Shown: one piece after another, positions 1 through 9,229 of the stretch
Layout: each line of letters opens with the position of its first letter
How positions within the stretch are numbered: the first letter of the stretch is position 1
From: Corynebacterium glyciniphilum AJ 3170
GTDB lineage: Bacteria; Actinomycetota; Actinomycetes; Mycobacteriales; Mycobacteriaceae
Assembly (NCBI RefSeq): GCF_007673095.1
Contig: NZ_VDYZ01000003.1
Span: 173,962 to 237,961 of the forward strand
Direction: 5' to 3'
DNA length: 64,000 nucleotides
Program-made: the position numbers and the translations under genes
Notes under the pieces: model-generated
The model's input: the letters and a program-made list of their open reading frames with translations, nothing else
Databases searched by the model: none
What the model was told of the DNA's origin: nothing

Positions 1-1
1 G

Positions 2-1579
2 CAGTGGTGGCTACCTGCGGTCGTCACTGTTGCTGCGACCGCTCTGGCAGCGTTCCTCTGGTGGCGTCTGCTCGGTCACCTCACAGACAGGCGGCTGGTC
101 CGCACCGTCGCCTTCACCGCGATAATGTTCTCGCCGTTTCTGGGAACCGCCTCCGGCTGGTGGTCAGCAGGCATCAATGCCCTCGCCTGGCAGGTCACGG
201 CCGCAGGAGTCGGCATCATCGTGCTGTCCACCCCGGCGCGTTCGGGGCTGGGTACGACGACGGTCCGTTCCCTGGCCGCGAGCATCGTGCTGTTCGCTGG
301 TCTGTCCATGACGGAGAAGTCGCTGTCAGTGGTTCCTGCGTTGTTCGTGGTGGCGCTGGTGCTGCGTGCGGGTGGACGACGGAACTCGCTGCCCGTGTTC
401 AGCCTGCCGGGTGTGTTGACCGGTGGATGGGTCGTTGTCTACCTGCTTCTTGTCGACCGGTCTTCGGGGGCGTTCGCTCCTGCTCTCGACGGGATCACCA
501 CGGCGCTCGGTTCCTCGGTTCTGCCGGGGGTCCTCGGTGGTCCCTGGAGTTGGGACCGGTGGAACCCGTCTCCCGCGTTCTCGACGACTCCTGGCGCACT
601 CCGGGTCGCGGCCGCACTGGTGGTGGTCGGACTTGTTACGGCCTACCTTGTCCACCTGCGGGGCCGGTTCCTCACCGGCCTTGCCGCCCTGGCGGGTTCT
701 GCGGGCTACCTTGTGGTCATCCTGCTGCTGCTTCGCGAGGGGCGCACCGGTGAAGGATCGACAGACCTGTTGGCCCGTGGCATGCACTACTACGCCGACT
801 GGTGGGCAGTCACCGTCCTCCTTCTTGTTGCGGCGGTGGCCGGGGCTCCGCGCCCGGAGGCCCGCCGTGCTGGCCCCGCGGGGTCCGCTGCCCGGGCGAA
901 ACCGCAGACGGCAGCTGCGGGGGTGGTCTGCCTCCTGTTCATCGTGAGCTCGACCGTGTCCACCGTCACATGGGTTTCCGCGTGGTCCGGGGATGAGACC
1001 GGCAATTATCTTGCCGGAGTACGCCAGGCGGTGGGTGACGCTGAGTCTTCCGGTGTTCCCTTTCCGGACCAGAACACCCCGCTTGAGGTACTCACCCCGC
1101 TGATGTCGCCGTACAACACGGTCGGTGCGGTGGCGGGTCGGCTGCACGGCGGTGGCGGCATCGGCGCAGTCACCACGAATCCGCGGGTCGTGACACCCGA
1201 CGGCCGGGTCGTGGATGCCGCGGTGCTCGACATCGCCAGAAGCGCTGCGGGAGACGCCCCTGACTGCGGCGTCCGGGTAGAAGCCGGCCAGCCCCAGATC
1301 ATCACCGTTGATCCCGCGCTCCCCTTCGGGGACTGGACTTGGGAGTTCACCGCGACGGCCGACGAGCCTGTCACCGTGGGGCTGTCCACCCCGAACGGGC
1401 TCGAGGAAGAGTCGCAGTGGCGTGCACGGACCGTGGATGTCGAGGTGGGCACTGATCTCGTGACCAGGTGGGTCAATCTGTCCGGCGGCGGCGGGACGAT
1501 CCTGGCAGAGATCGACGGTCCGCCCGGTTCCCACGTCTGTGTCGGTGCCGGTGCGGTGGGCCCGCTTCTGGCCCGCTAG
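2..1579 (+). CDS. polytopic membrane protein, 5'-truncated by window edge
   Basis: The reading frame is open from the window edge, so the N-terminus is missing; an internal ATG at 125 lies inside a hydrophobic stretch and is unlikely to be the start. The visible part has about seven hydrophobic segments (the first rich in W, A and L) and then, from roughly residue 330 of the visible part, a hydrophilic C-terminal domain of about 190 residues without membrane segments, probably outside the membrane. The overall shape resembles actinobacterial GT-C-like envelope proteins, but no catalytic motif can be assigned from the fragment. Function unknown. Confidence 0.75.
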   Translation, partial: QWWLPAVVTVAATALAAFLWWRLLGHLTDRRLVRTVAFTAIMFSPFLGTASGWWSAGINALAWQVTAAGVGIIVLSTPARSGLGTTTVRSLAASIVLFAGLSMTEKSLSVVPALFVVALVLRAGGRRNSLPVFSLPGVLTGGWVVVYLLLVDRSSGAFAPALDGITTALGSSVLPGVLGGPWSWDRWNPSPAFSTTPGALRVAAALVVVGLVTAYLVHLRGRFLTGLAALAGSAGYLVVILLLLREGRTGEGSTDLLARGMHYYADWWAVTVLLLVAAVAGAPRPEARRAGPAGSAARAKPQTAAAGVVCLLFIVSSTVSTVTWVSAWSGDETGNYLAGVRQAVGDAESSGVPFPDQNTPLEVLTPLMSPYNTVGAVAGRLHGGGGIGAVTTNPRVVTPDGRVVDAAVLDIARSAAGDAPDCGVRVEAGQPQIITVDPALPFGDWTWEFTATADEPVTVGLSTPNGLEEESQWRARTVDVEVGTDLVTRWVNLSGGGGTILAEIDGPPGSHVCVGAGAVGPLLAR

Positions 1580-1631
1580 GCTGGGGGCGAGATCCAGGAC
1601 ACAAACGACCTCGACGAAAGGCACCCACACC

Positions 1632-2300
1632 ATGTACGACATCGTCATCATCGGCGGCCACGGGAAGGTGGCCTTGCTGACGGCACCGATGCTCGTCGAG
1701 TCGGGCAGCACCGTGACGTCGGTGATCCGCTCCCGTGACCAGTTCAACGAGGTCAGGGAGACCGGTGCGACCCCGACTGTGGCGGATATCGAATCCATGA
1801 GCACCGACGCCATCGCCGAACTCCTTGAGGGGCATGACACCGTCATCTGGGCGGCAGGCGCCGGCGGAGGGGATCCCGAGCGCACCTGGGCGGTGGACCG
1901 TGACGCGGCGATCCGCACCATCAACGCCGCCGAAGAGGTGGGTATCAGTCGCTTCATCATGGTGTCGTGGTCGGGTTCCTATCTCGACCACTGCATTCCC
2001 GAGGACAGCGACTTCTACCCGTACGCAGAGTCGAAGGCGGCTGCCGACCAGCATCTCCGCGATTCCGAACTCGACTGGACGATCATCGCGCCGAGCAAAC
2101 TGACCGATGACCGGGATCGCGGTGGGATCGAGATCCTTCCGGAGGGCGACGGACGGACCGACGCCACCGAGGTACCGCGGGAGACCGTGGCCCAGACCAT
2201 TGTCGCTGCACTGGAGTGCCCGCAGACCTCAGCACGGACGATCAGGTTCAACGAGGGCAATGAAGATCCCCACGAGGCGTTGCGGAGGATCGAGTGGTGA
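1632..2300 (+). CDS. NAD(P)-binding Rossmann protein (SDR_a5/NmrA-like)
   Basis: 222 residues. The N-terminus MYDIVIIGGHGKVA is a glycine-rich dinucleotide-binding loop after the first beta strand, as in atypical short-chain dehydrogenases of the NmrA/SDR_a5 type. A YAESKAAAD stretch in the middle corresponds to the YxxxK region, and the C-terminal part has an SDR_a5-like sequence (TIIAPSKLTD). The ATG at 1632 has GAAAGG upstream; an upstream in-frame ATG at 1539 would overlap the previous gene. It overlaps the next gene by 7 bases or fewer, suggesting co-translation. Substrate unknown. Confidence 0.85.
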   Translation: MYDIVIIGGHGKVALLTAPMLVESGSTVTSVIRSRDQFNEVRETGATPTVADIESMSTDAIAELLEGHDTVIWAAGAGGGDPERTWAVDRDAAIRTINAAEEVGISRFIMVSWSGSYLDHCIPEDSDFYPYAESKAAADQHLRDSELDWTIIAPSKLTDDRDRGGIEILPEGDGRTDATEVPRETVAQTIVAALECPQTSARTIRFNEGNEDPHEALRRIEW

Positions 2301-3193
2301 CCCCCTCCGACTCAGCACACCTGGAAGCTCCCGATGTCGCCCTCCTTTTCGAGGGCGGGGGAATGCGCAACAGTTACACTGCGGCCTGCGTGTCCGAGCT
2401 CATCGAGCGGCAGATCCGTTTCGGCTGGGTCGGCGGAATCTCCGCCGGCGCATCACACACGGTGAACTTCCTGTCCCACGACGCAGAGCGTGCCAGGCAG
2501 AGTTTCGTGGAATTCGGCGCGGCCCCGGGCACAGGCGGTATCAGCTCTTTCCTCCGTGGCGACGGCTACTTCAACGCCGAATTCATCTATGAGACTTCAG
2601 GGCTGCCGGGCAACGAGTTTCCTTTCGACTGGGAGGAGTTCTCCGCTGACCCGACACCGTTCCGCATCGGCGCCATGCATGCCCGGACCGGTGAAACGGT
2701 CTACTGGGGCCGGGACGACATCCCGGACCTGCAGTCGTTGATGAAGAGAGTCAGGGCGTCGTCGACGATGCCCGTACTGATGAAGACGCCTGAGGTCGAC
2801 GGCGAGCCCTATGTCGACGGAGCCCTGGGGTCCTCCGGCGGAATTCTGCTGGAGGCGGCCGAGGACGATGGCTTCGAGAAATTCCTGGTCATCTGTACCC
2901 GCCCACGCGATTACGTTAAACCCGAGGTCAAGTACCCCGGGGCGGTGCGCCGGGTGCTCAGGGACACTCCTGCTGTCGCCGAGGCCGTCATCACCCGCCC
3001 TGCCCGCTACAACGCCACCAAGCGCCGTCTCCTCGAGTTGGAGGCCCAGGGCCGTGCACTGCTGTTCTTCCCTGACCATATGCGTATCGCGAACACCGAG
3101 CGCAAGATCGACAAGTTGCGGGCGTCCTACGAGGACGGAGCGGCACAGACCAGTGCCGACTGGTCCCGGTGGATGGAGTTCCTCACGGCGTAG
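2294..3193 (+). CDS. patatin-like phospholipase
   Basis: 299 residues from GTG 2294 (a second GTG follows at 2297). The oxyanion loop GGGMRNSY is at residues 21-28, the nucleophile elbow GISAG carries Ser50, and the catalytic Asp is D175 in a YVDGAL motif. This is the Ser-Asp dyad of the patatin family, nearest the bacterial YjjU type. No signal peptide, so probably cytosolic, hydrolysing acyl esters of lipids. The start overlaps the TGA of the preceding Rossmann-protein gene, so the two are probably one operon. Confidence 0.9.
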   Translation: MVTPSDSAHLEAPDVALLFEGGGMRNSYTAACVSELIERQIRFGWVGGISAGASHTVNFLSHDAERARQSFVEFGAAPGTGGISSFLRGDGYFNAEFIYETSGLPGNEFPFDWEEFSADPTPFRIGAMHARTGETVYWGRDDIPDLQSLMKRVRASSTMPVLMKTPEVDGEPYVDGALGSSGGILLEAAEDDGFEKFLVICTRPRDYVKPEVKYPGAVRRVLRDTPAVAEAVITRPARYNATKRRLLELEAQGRALLFFPDHMRIANTERKIDKLRASYEDGAAQTSADWSRWMEFLTA

Positions 3194-3239
3194 TCCGTAG
3201 TCGCTGACCGGCGGCCGGCTTCCCTGTACAGTTCGATCC

Positions 3240-3770
3240 ATGGACGCCAGGCCCCGCGGAGACGGGCTCCTCCGCCCCTCCGATCTGCCCGAGGTCATCG
3301 CGCACCGACGCGCTCTCCTCCGGCGCAGCCGTGTCTCCCCTGCTGAGTTCGCCGCCTCCACGGACGATCTCCGGCGCATCGACAGGATGATCACCGCGAA
3401 TGAGGACAAGGCACAGTCCCCGGCGTCCGCCGTGGCATGGACCGTGGTGGTCACAGCCATTGCGGGGCTGCTCATATTCGGTGGGTTCCGACTCATCACC
3501 GCTGTCACTGAACCGCAGGTCTGGAACGTCGCTGTGACGGCCGGAGGCCTGCTTATGGTCCTCGGCGGTTCCTTCAGCGGCGTACTGTGCCTGGTCTATC
3601 TGTGGGCAGGGGTCGCACTGCGCCGTCGGTGCATCCGGCAGGACCGCGCATTCCGGTCCTCCGTGAGCGCATTGTTGTCCGAGGTCGACGAAGGGGCTGC
3701 AGTCACCGGTTCCAGTCGTGCCTGGTTGGTTGATCAGCTCAACGCTGTCGGGGAAGAAGAGAGGCGGTAG
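3240..3770 (+). CDS. small membrane protein, two TM segments
   Basis: 176 residues. A charged N-terminal cytoplasmic part of about 60 residues is followed by two hydrophobic segments (around residues 63-85 and 97-122) and a basic/hydrophilic tail. No known domain recognised. It follows the patatin gene by 46 bases on the same strand and may be co-transcribed. Downstream (3768-3790) lies a short GCGGG/CCCGC hairpin without a clear T-run. Confidence 0.7.
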   Translation: MDARPRGDGLLRPSDLPEVIAHRRALLRRSRVSPAEFAASTDDLRRIDRMITANEDKAQSPASAVAWTVVVTAIAGLLIFGGFRLITAVTEPQVWNVAVTAGGLLMVLGGSFSGVLCLVYLWAGVALRRRCIRQDRAFRSSVSALLSEVDEGAAVTGSSRAWLVDQLNAVGEEERR

Positions 3771-3854
3771 CGGGTAACGTTCCCGCAGCGTAGTCGATTG
3801 TTTCTTTGAGTGAACCACTATCGGACTTTCTCACCATCCTGGAAGTGATGCACC

Positions 3855-4352
3855 ATGTCATCCTCACGCTCTTTCCCTCGGCGACTCCTCGCCGGGGTCG
3901 CCGCTCTGGCCGCCTCCACAGCGCTGGCGGTCGGGATCGCCAGCCCCGCACAGGGCCAGGAGGGCCGACCGTTGGCCGTCTACCAGATCCCGGCGCTCGG
4001 GCTCCACGTCAGCGGGCTTGTCGTTCCCGGCCCTTACTTCGCCTCCGTCGTGGCCCGAACCACCGGGGCTCCTGGTGAGGTGAACATTTCTGCCCCGGCG
4101 GACCCGACCATCTGTTCCGGAAGCGCAGCCAGCTCACACGTCACCGTCAACTACCTGAACCTCTCGACGGGAAAAGCCGGTGAAGTCACAGTGAAACCAT
4201 GCCCGACCTATCTCGACCCGACTCCGCTGAACGTCGCTGAGAGAACCGGCAGCGGACAGGTCGCGGTGTCCATCCGGGTGACGAACTCCCCGATGTTCCC
4301 GGATTCCGGTCAGCCGTCGTTGCCCGGGGCAGGGACATTCCGCGTTCCGTGA
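3855..4352 (+). CDS. secreted protein of unknown function
   Basis: 165 residues. The N-terminus has basic residues (SFPRRLL), a hydrophobic core and an AQG-type cleavage region near residue 34, a clear Sec signal peptide. The mature part of about 130 residues has two cysteines that could form one disulfide and is rich in beta-type residues. No catalytic motif seen. Probably an exported small beta-rich protein; family not recognised. Confidence 0.75.
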   Translation: MSSSRSFPRRLLAGVAALAASTALAVGIASPAQGQEGRPLAVYQIPALGLHVSGLVVPGPYFASVVARTTGAPGEVNISAPADPTICSGSAASSHVTVNYLNLSTGKAGEVTVKPCPTYLDPTPLNVAERTGSGQVAVSIRVTNSPMFPDSGQPSLPGAGTFRVP

Positions 4353-4432
4353 CGGTCCACACACCGGCCGGGCCCACGATGTCCTAGGATGGGGAACCTC
4401 TCCCCCATTCTCTGACCTCTACGGAGTACACC

Positions 4433-5362
4433 ATGGCCGGTGGCCTGATCGCACTGCTCGACGATGTCACCCTCATCGCCAGGAAAGCCGCCGCCAGCAG
4501 TCGTGATATCGCGCAGGCGGCCGCGACCACCAGCACGAAAGCCGCCGCGGTCGTTGTCGATGACGCCGCCGTGACCCCCAGCTTCGTTCAGGGTGTCAGT
4601 CCTGCCCGTGAGCTTCCGATCATCTGGAGGATCACGAAAGGCTCACTGGTCAACAAGATCGTCATCATCCTGCCGGTGATACTTCTTCTCAGCTGGCTGG
4701 CACCGTGGGCGCTGACGCCCATCCTCATGGTCGGCGGCACCTATCTGGCGTTCGAGGGGGCGGAGAAGATCTGGCACGCTGTAACCCACGGCGGCCCCGA
4801 CGACAGCACCACCGATACCCCGGATGACGAGGATTCACTGGTGAAAGGGGCAGTGCGGACCGACTTCATCCTGTCCGCCGAGATCATGGTCCTGTCACTC
4901 AACGAGCTGACAGGACGGGGGTTGCCCGAGCGCGCGGCGATCCTCGTCGGCGTCGCGCTTTTGATCACCTTCGTCGTCTACGGGGTGGTCGGGCTGTTGG
5001 TCAAGATGGATGATGTCGGGCTGGCCCTCGCCGATCCCGGCCGGGAACGGACAGAGACCGTCCGTCGTCTGGGGCGTGGACTGGTGGCACTGATGCCCCG
5101 CATCTTGACCACACTGTCGGTGGTCGGCACGGCTGCGATGCTCTGGGTCGGCGGGCATATTCTCCTGGTGGGTACCGACGACCTGGGCTGGCATGCGCCG
5201 TACGCCGCCGTCCATCACCTTGAGGAGCAGGTCGCTTCCGCCGGTGGCGCCGTGCAGTGGCTGGTGGAGACCGGCTGCTCGGCGTTGATCGGGCTCCTCG
5301 TCGGTTCTGTTGTCGTCGCAGTTGTCACGGCTGTCCGTCGCGTGGTCGTTCGCTCGCGGTGA
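4433..5362 (+). CDS. DUF808 (YedI) family inner-membrane protein
   Basis: 309 residues. The N-terminal MAGGLIALLDDVTLIARKAA and the following DDAAV...ELPIIWRI region are characteristic of the DUF808/YedI family. Six or so hydrophobic segments follow, with an acidic loop near residues 120-135. Family function is unknown. ACGGAG precedes the ATG by about 9 bases. The 3' end overlaps the convergent BCCT transporter gene by 38 bases. Confidence 0.85.
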   Translation: MAGGLIALLDDVTLIARKAAASSRDIAQAAATTSTKAAAVVVDDAAVTPSFVQGVSPARELPIIWRITKGSLVNKIVIILPVILLLSWLAPWALTPILMVGGTYLAFEGAEKIWHAVTHGGPDDSTTDTPDDEDSLVKGAVRTDFILSAEIMVLSLNELTGRGLPERAAILVGVALLITFVVYGVVGLLVKMDDVGLALADPGRERTETVRRLGRGLVALMPRILTTLSVVGTAAMLWVGGHILLVGTDDLGWHAPYAAVHHLEEQVASAGGAVQWLVETGCSALIGLLVGSVVVAVVTAVRRVVVRSR

Positions 5363-7247
5363 TGTACTCGCCACGCTCGTAGTCGTAGTCCACGGGGTTC
5401 CCGTCCTCGTCCGTCCGCGTGTACCAGTCCGTGACTTCGGCCGCGCGGGAATTGAAGTCACCACCGGTGGCGTAGTCACTGTCGGCGTCGGTCTCTTCGA
5501 CGGCAATCGCGAAGTTGTCGCCGTGGTCACGGACACCGTGCACCACCGCATTCGACAAGGCCTGCTCCTGGAAGTCGTCCCGGATCGTGTACGGGTCGGT
5601 ACGGAGTTCCCGGAGCAGCGCTACCGCCATCAGCACCAGGACGACGGCGAACGGCAACGCGGTGACCGTGATGAAGTTCTGCAGCCCCTGGAGGGCGTTC
5701 TCACCTCCAGCGAGAAGAATGACCACGGCGATACCTGACATGCACAGCGCCCAGAACACGGTCACTCCCTTCCGGGGGTCCGGGTTGCCGCGCTGCGACA
5801 GCTGGGAGTTCACCAGTGATGCAGAGTCCGCCGTGGTGATGAAGAACACGGCGAGCATCACGATAACCACCGGTGCCACGATGCCGGCACCGGGCAGATG
5901 GTCCAGCACCGAGAAGAAGATCTCCTCGGCGGCGGGCATACCGGACGGGTCATCACCCGGCGCGATGTCCCCGGACTGTCGCTGAATCCAGATCGAGGTG
6001 CCCCCGAGGATCGTGAAGGCCAGCACGATGATCGTCGACGGAATGAAAAGGACACCGAGGATGAACTGGCGGATCGTGCGTCCCCGGGAGATCTTGGCCA
6101 CGAAGACCCCGACGAACGGTGACCAGGAGACCCACCATGCCCAGTAGAATGTGGTCCACCCGGAGAGGAACGCCTGCATCTCCTCACCTTCGCCCATGTT
6201 CGCCGACAGCATCTCCGGCATCGACCCGACGTAGTCGACGATCACCGCAGGGATCATGTTGGCGAGAAACGCCGTGGGCCCGACGATGAAGAAGAACAGT
6301 GCCAGTCCGATGGCGAGCACCATGTTGATGTTCGACAGCCACCGGATGCCCTTGGCCACACCTGAGACCGCAGACAGGATGGTTCCGATGGTCAGGACCA
6401 TGATGATCACGAGTGCGAAGGTGTTTCCCGCCGGCGACCAGCCGGACACCACTTCCACGCCCTTGGCGATCTGCAGTGCACCGATCCCTAGCGATGCCGC
6501 GGTACCGAAGAGCGTCGCGACGATGGCCATTCCGTCGATGAGACGCGCGGGGAGGGTGTCGGTGGATTTCACCGAGAACAGCGGCATCAGGATCGAACTC
6601 ATCAGAGGGACCCTGCCTCTGCGGTAGGACACGTAGGCGACGGCGAGTCCGACGACTGCGTAGATGGCCCAGGCGTTGATGCCCCAGTGCATGGCCGACT
6701 GGGACATCGCACCCTTGACCGCTTCCTGGGTGGCTGCGTCATATCCGCCGGGGCGTGGGTCGAGGTAGTGGCTCATCGGTTCATACGGGCCGAAGAAGAT
6801 GATGCCGATACCGATACCTGCGGCGAACAGCATGGCCGTCCACGACACCGTGGAGTACTCGGCCTTCTCGCCGTCCAGGCCCAGCGGTATCTTCCCGTAC
6901 CTGCTGAAGGCCAGGATGAGCAGGAAGAACATCAGCCCGGTCGCGAGAGCGGTGAACACCCAACCCATGTTCTCCATGACCCAGGCCAGTGCTGCCGACG
7001 AGGTGTCAAACACCTGTTGGGGGTCAACCACGCCCCACGCGATGAAAGCGACGATCAGGCCACCGACCACGCTCACGATGCGCCAGTCGACGGAGTACCT
7101 GATGCGTTGGTCCTCCACAGAAACCCCCGGCACCAGGGCCGGATGGATACTGTGCGGGTAGGTCACTTCCCGGATGAAGCTCTTCGCGGATTCCTTGCGG
7201 GTGGGTCTGCTCTGCTCGCGTTTCTCTCCAGGTTCTGAGGGGTCCAC
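5325..7247 (-). CDS. BCCT family compatible-solute transporter
   Basis: 640 residues, typical for corynebacterial BCCT carriers with hydrophilic N- and C-terminal extensions. About twelve membrane segments are visible, and the segment WAWWVSWSPFVGVFVAKISR is the tryptophan-rich TM8 signature of betaine/carnitine/choline carriers. Expected to import glycine betaine, ectoine or related osmolytes with Na+ or H+; the substrate cannot be told from sequence. The acidic C-terminal tail of about 80 residues could take part in osmosensing, as known for BetP. GTG start preceded by GGAG at good spacing. Confidence 0.92.
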   Translation of the reverse strand: MDPSEPGEKREQSRPTRKESAKSFIREVTYPHSIHPALVPGVSVEDQRIRYSVDWRIVSVVGGLIVAFIAWGVVDPQQVFDTSSAALAWVMENMGWVFTALATGLMFFLLILAFSRYGKIPLGLDGEKAEYSTVSWTAMLFAAGIGIGIIFFGPYEPMSHYLDPRPGGYDAATQEAVKGAMSQSAMHWGINAWAIYAVVGLAVAYVSYRRGRVPLMSSILMPLFSVKSTDTLPARLIDGMAIVATLFGTAASLGIGALQIAKGVEVVSGWSPAGNTFALVIIMVLTIGTILSAVSGVAKGIRWLSNINMVLAIGLALFFFIVGPTAFLANMIPAVIVDYVGSMPEMLSANMGEGEEMQAFLSGWTTFYWAWWVSWSPFVGVFVAKISRGRTIRQFILGVLFIPSTIIVLAFTILGGTSIWIQRQSGDIAPGDDPSGMPAAEEIFFSVLDHLPGAGIVAPVVIVMLAVFFITTADSASLVNSQLSQRGNPDPRKGVTVFWALCMSGIAVVILLAGGENALQGLQNFITVTALPFAVVLVLMAVALLRELRTDPYTIRDDFQEQALSNAVVHGVRDHGDNFAIAVEETDADSDYATGGDFNSRAAEVTDWYTRTDEDGNPVDYDYERGEYITASERPRDGQP

Positions 7248-7281
7248 GATTGTTTTCTCCGTTATCTTCTCTTGTGGTTCG

Positions 7282-7494
7282 TCACTGCCAACCCTTACAA
7301 CGGTAGAGAAAAACTTCCTGCGCTGCAGGAACCGTCACGCTGGTCCCCCGAGAACCCGTCCACGACATGTGGAGAACCGGGTACGGGCGCCCTGCATCGT
7401 CCAGGTCGTCCCGGCCGATGACGGTGAAACCGCGTCGACGGTAGAAGGCCACCGCCTGCACGTTCTGCTCATTGACGTCACCCCGGCGTGCGCC
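7282..7494 (-). pseudogene. C-terminal remnant of a GNAT acetyltransferase
   Basis: Immediately after the TGA of the upstream membrane-protein gene the same frame stays open and encodes a segment containing VNEQNVQAVAFYRRRGF and GRPVLHMSW. This is the C-terminal motif of GNAT acetyltransferases (the NEQN..AFYRR.GF signature). The N-terminal acetyl-CoA binding half is absent, so this is a decayed relic rather than a gene. It ends with TGA at 7282-7284. Confidence 0.6.
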
Positions 7495-7971
7495 TCAGGA
7501 GCCGATGATCCAATGGAGTACCCCAGACACTAGGAGTCCCACGAGGAGTGCATTTGCTGCGCTGACGAGTACGGCAGACACGAGTACCACCGACCGGCGG
7601 ATCCCCGAGGCGCGCATGATGAACGCAGTGATCGGGACACTGAACAGAAGTCCGCTGACGAGCATGGCGACGGGAGACCCCCAGTCCCCGACACGGCGCA
7701 TCACCCGGTGATGTTTCCACCTGCCCTCCTGACGACGGCCTACAGTGCCCGCTACCCCTACCGCACACACGGTGACCACGACGGTCCCTGCAGTCCCGAA
7801 CAAGACTGTCGGAAGCCAGTGCATACCTGAGAGGACACCGACGAGCGCAGCCACATCGCCCTCGAGAAGCGGCACCACCCCGATCACGAAGACCGCTGTC
7901 AGCTGCAGCGGGCCAGGAAGGGTGTCGACATACTGCTGCAGTGAGATGATCCAGTCCTGAATCTGTTCCAC
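7495..7971 (-). CDS. small integral membrane protein (possible Sm_multidrug_ex/DedA-like)
   Basis: 158 residues from GTG 7971, preferred because GGAGGA lies 7 bases upstream; an ATG at 7995 is in frame but lacks a ribosome site. Four hydrophobic segments are visible. The first, LTAVFVIGVVPLLEGDVA, carries a Pro-Leu-Leu-Glu-Gly motif reminiscent of small multidrug-export/SNARE-associated families, but assignment is weak. The stop is followed in frame by a GNAT remnant. Confidence 0.65.
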   Translation of the reverse strand: MEQIQDWIISLQQYVDTLPGPLQLTAVFVIGVVPLLEGDVAALVGVLSGMHWLPTVLFGTAGTVVVTVCAVGVAGTVGRRQEGRWKHHRVMRRVGDWGSPVAMLVSGLLFSVPITAFIMRASGIRRSVVLVSAVLVSAANALLVGLLVSGVLHWIIGS

Positions 7972-8119
7972 GTGGGGTTCCTCCCTCGAGTACATGCGTC
8001 TGATTCGCCGTCGACCATCCTGCCCGGACCGGGATCAGCTCCGGCACCGGCGCACGGTCAGGCGATGTCGTGACACAGCGTCACTGGCGGACGCCCCGTC
8101 GAGCTGATGCAATGGACCC

Positions 8120-9229
8120 GTGACTTATCAGCCGTTCCAACACGCTCCAGGCATCCAGGAGATGGTACGGACTCGACGTGCACGGTCAGTACTGCTCTCT
8201 GTCGGGGTCACCGTCGTCCTGGGAATCGCGAATGCCACGAGCTGGAGCGACCTCGTCGCTGTTGGCCCGAGTCTGGTGCTCACTGCGATCCTGATGTTAC
8301 GTCTGGGCGACGAACCCAACCGTGCACTCCTGGCCGTCGCCACCTGTGTCGGTGCCTTGACGCTGCTGTGGTCTGCCCTGTCCGAGTCGAACCCGGTCGG
8401 TTCTGCGGGCGTCGCCGCAGCGTTGGCAGTCGTCATCGACGCCAGGTCATCCCGCCCCGGGATCTGGGGAGTAGTCGGATTCTGCACGATCGTGGCGGTC
8501 AACGCGCTGGTGTTCACCACCGGATCCCCGAACGCGTTGGGGATGTTCCTCAAGCTTACGGTCGTCGCGGGTGTGTGGATGGTGGCCATCATCGACAACG
8601 GCGCCGAAGCTCGACTGCTCACCTTGTTCGAACAGGCCAAGGACAATGAACGCGAGCTCTCCGTCCTCGATGAGAGACGGCGCTTCGCTGCAGACCTGCA
8701 TGATATCCAAGGGCACTCGCTGCACGTCATCAAGTTGAAGGCAGCTGTGGCTGCCCGGGTTCGGACCACTGATCCGGACCGGACTGACCGGGAACTCGAA
8801 GCCATCCAGGGCCTCGCGGCCGATTCCATCAGAACGGCCCGGGAGCTGGCTGAAGACACCCACCTGATGAACTTCACCAGTGAGTTGTCGTCGGTCACAG
8901 GCCTGATGACTGCCGCCGGCATTGAAACGACAGTCGACCGTCCCGCCGGCACGCCTAGTGCGTTGCACGATGCTCTTCTGGCCCGCGTGCTGCGCGAGGC
9001 CACCACGAACATTCTCCGACACTCCCGGGCCGAACAGGTATCGGTCTCCGTCATGCGATCCACCCTCACCGTGACCAATGACGGGGCCACCGGACTCCCT
9101 TCCCCCGAGGACTTCCGGGGACTGGCAGCACTCCGACAGGCACTCCACGCCCGGGGCGGCGACGTGACGTTGAAGTACCATGACGGGGCAGTCGTCCTCA
9201 CGGCACATGCGGGAGCAGGAAACCAATGA
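8120..9229 (+). CDS. sensor histidine kinase, NarL/DesK type
   Basis: 369 residues. Residues 25-170 contain about five hydrophobic segments forming a membrane sensor without a large extracellular domain. A short coiled linker leads to the HisKA_3 dimerisation domain with phospho-acceptor H194 in FAADLHDIQGHS. The HATPase domain starts around residue 290 with the N-box REATTNILRHS. The short input domain suggests membrane-state or intramembrane sensing. The start is GTG. The 3' end overlaps the response-regulator start by four bases, so the pair is translationally coupled. Confidence 0.93.
   Translation: MTYQPFQHAPGIQEMVRTRRARSVLLSVGVTVVLGIANATSWSDLVAVGPSLVLTAILMLRLGDEPNRALLAVATCVGALTLLWSALSESNPVGSAGVAAALAVVIDARSSRPGIWGVVGFCTIVAVNALVFTTGSPNALGMFLKLTVVAGVWMVAIIDNGAEARLLTLFEQAKDNERELSVLDERRRFAADLHDIQGHSLHVIKLKAAVAARVRTTDPDRTDRELEAIQGLAADSIRTARELAEDTHLMNFTSELSSVTGLMTAAGIETTVDRPAGTPSALHDALLARVLREATTNILRHSRAEQVSVSVMRSTLTVTNDGATGLPSPEDFRGLAALRQALHARGGDVTLKYHDGAVVLTAHAGAGNQ

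Noticed and set aside
326..1960. 544-codon open frame on the minus strand
   Set aside because: It runs antisense through a membrane-protein gene and the Rossmann-protein gene, has no coherent domains and its length results from high GC.
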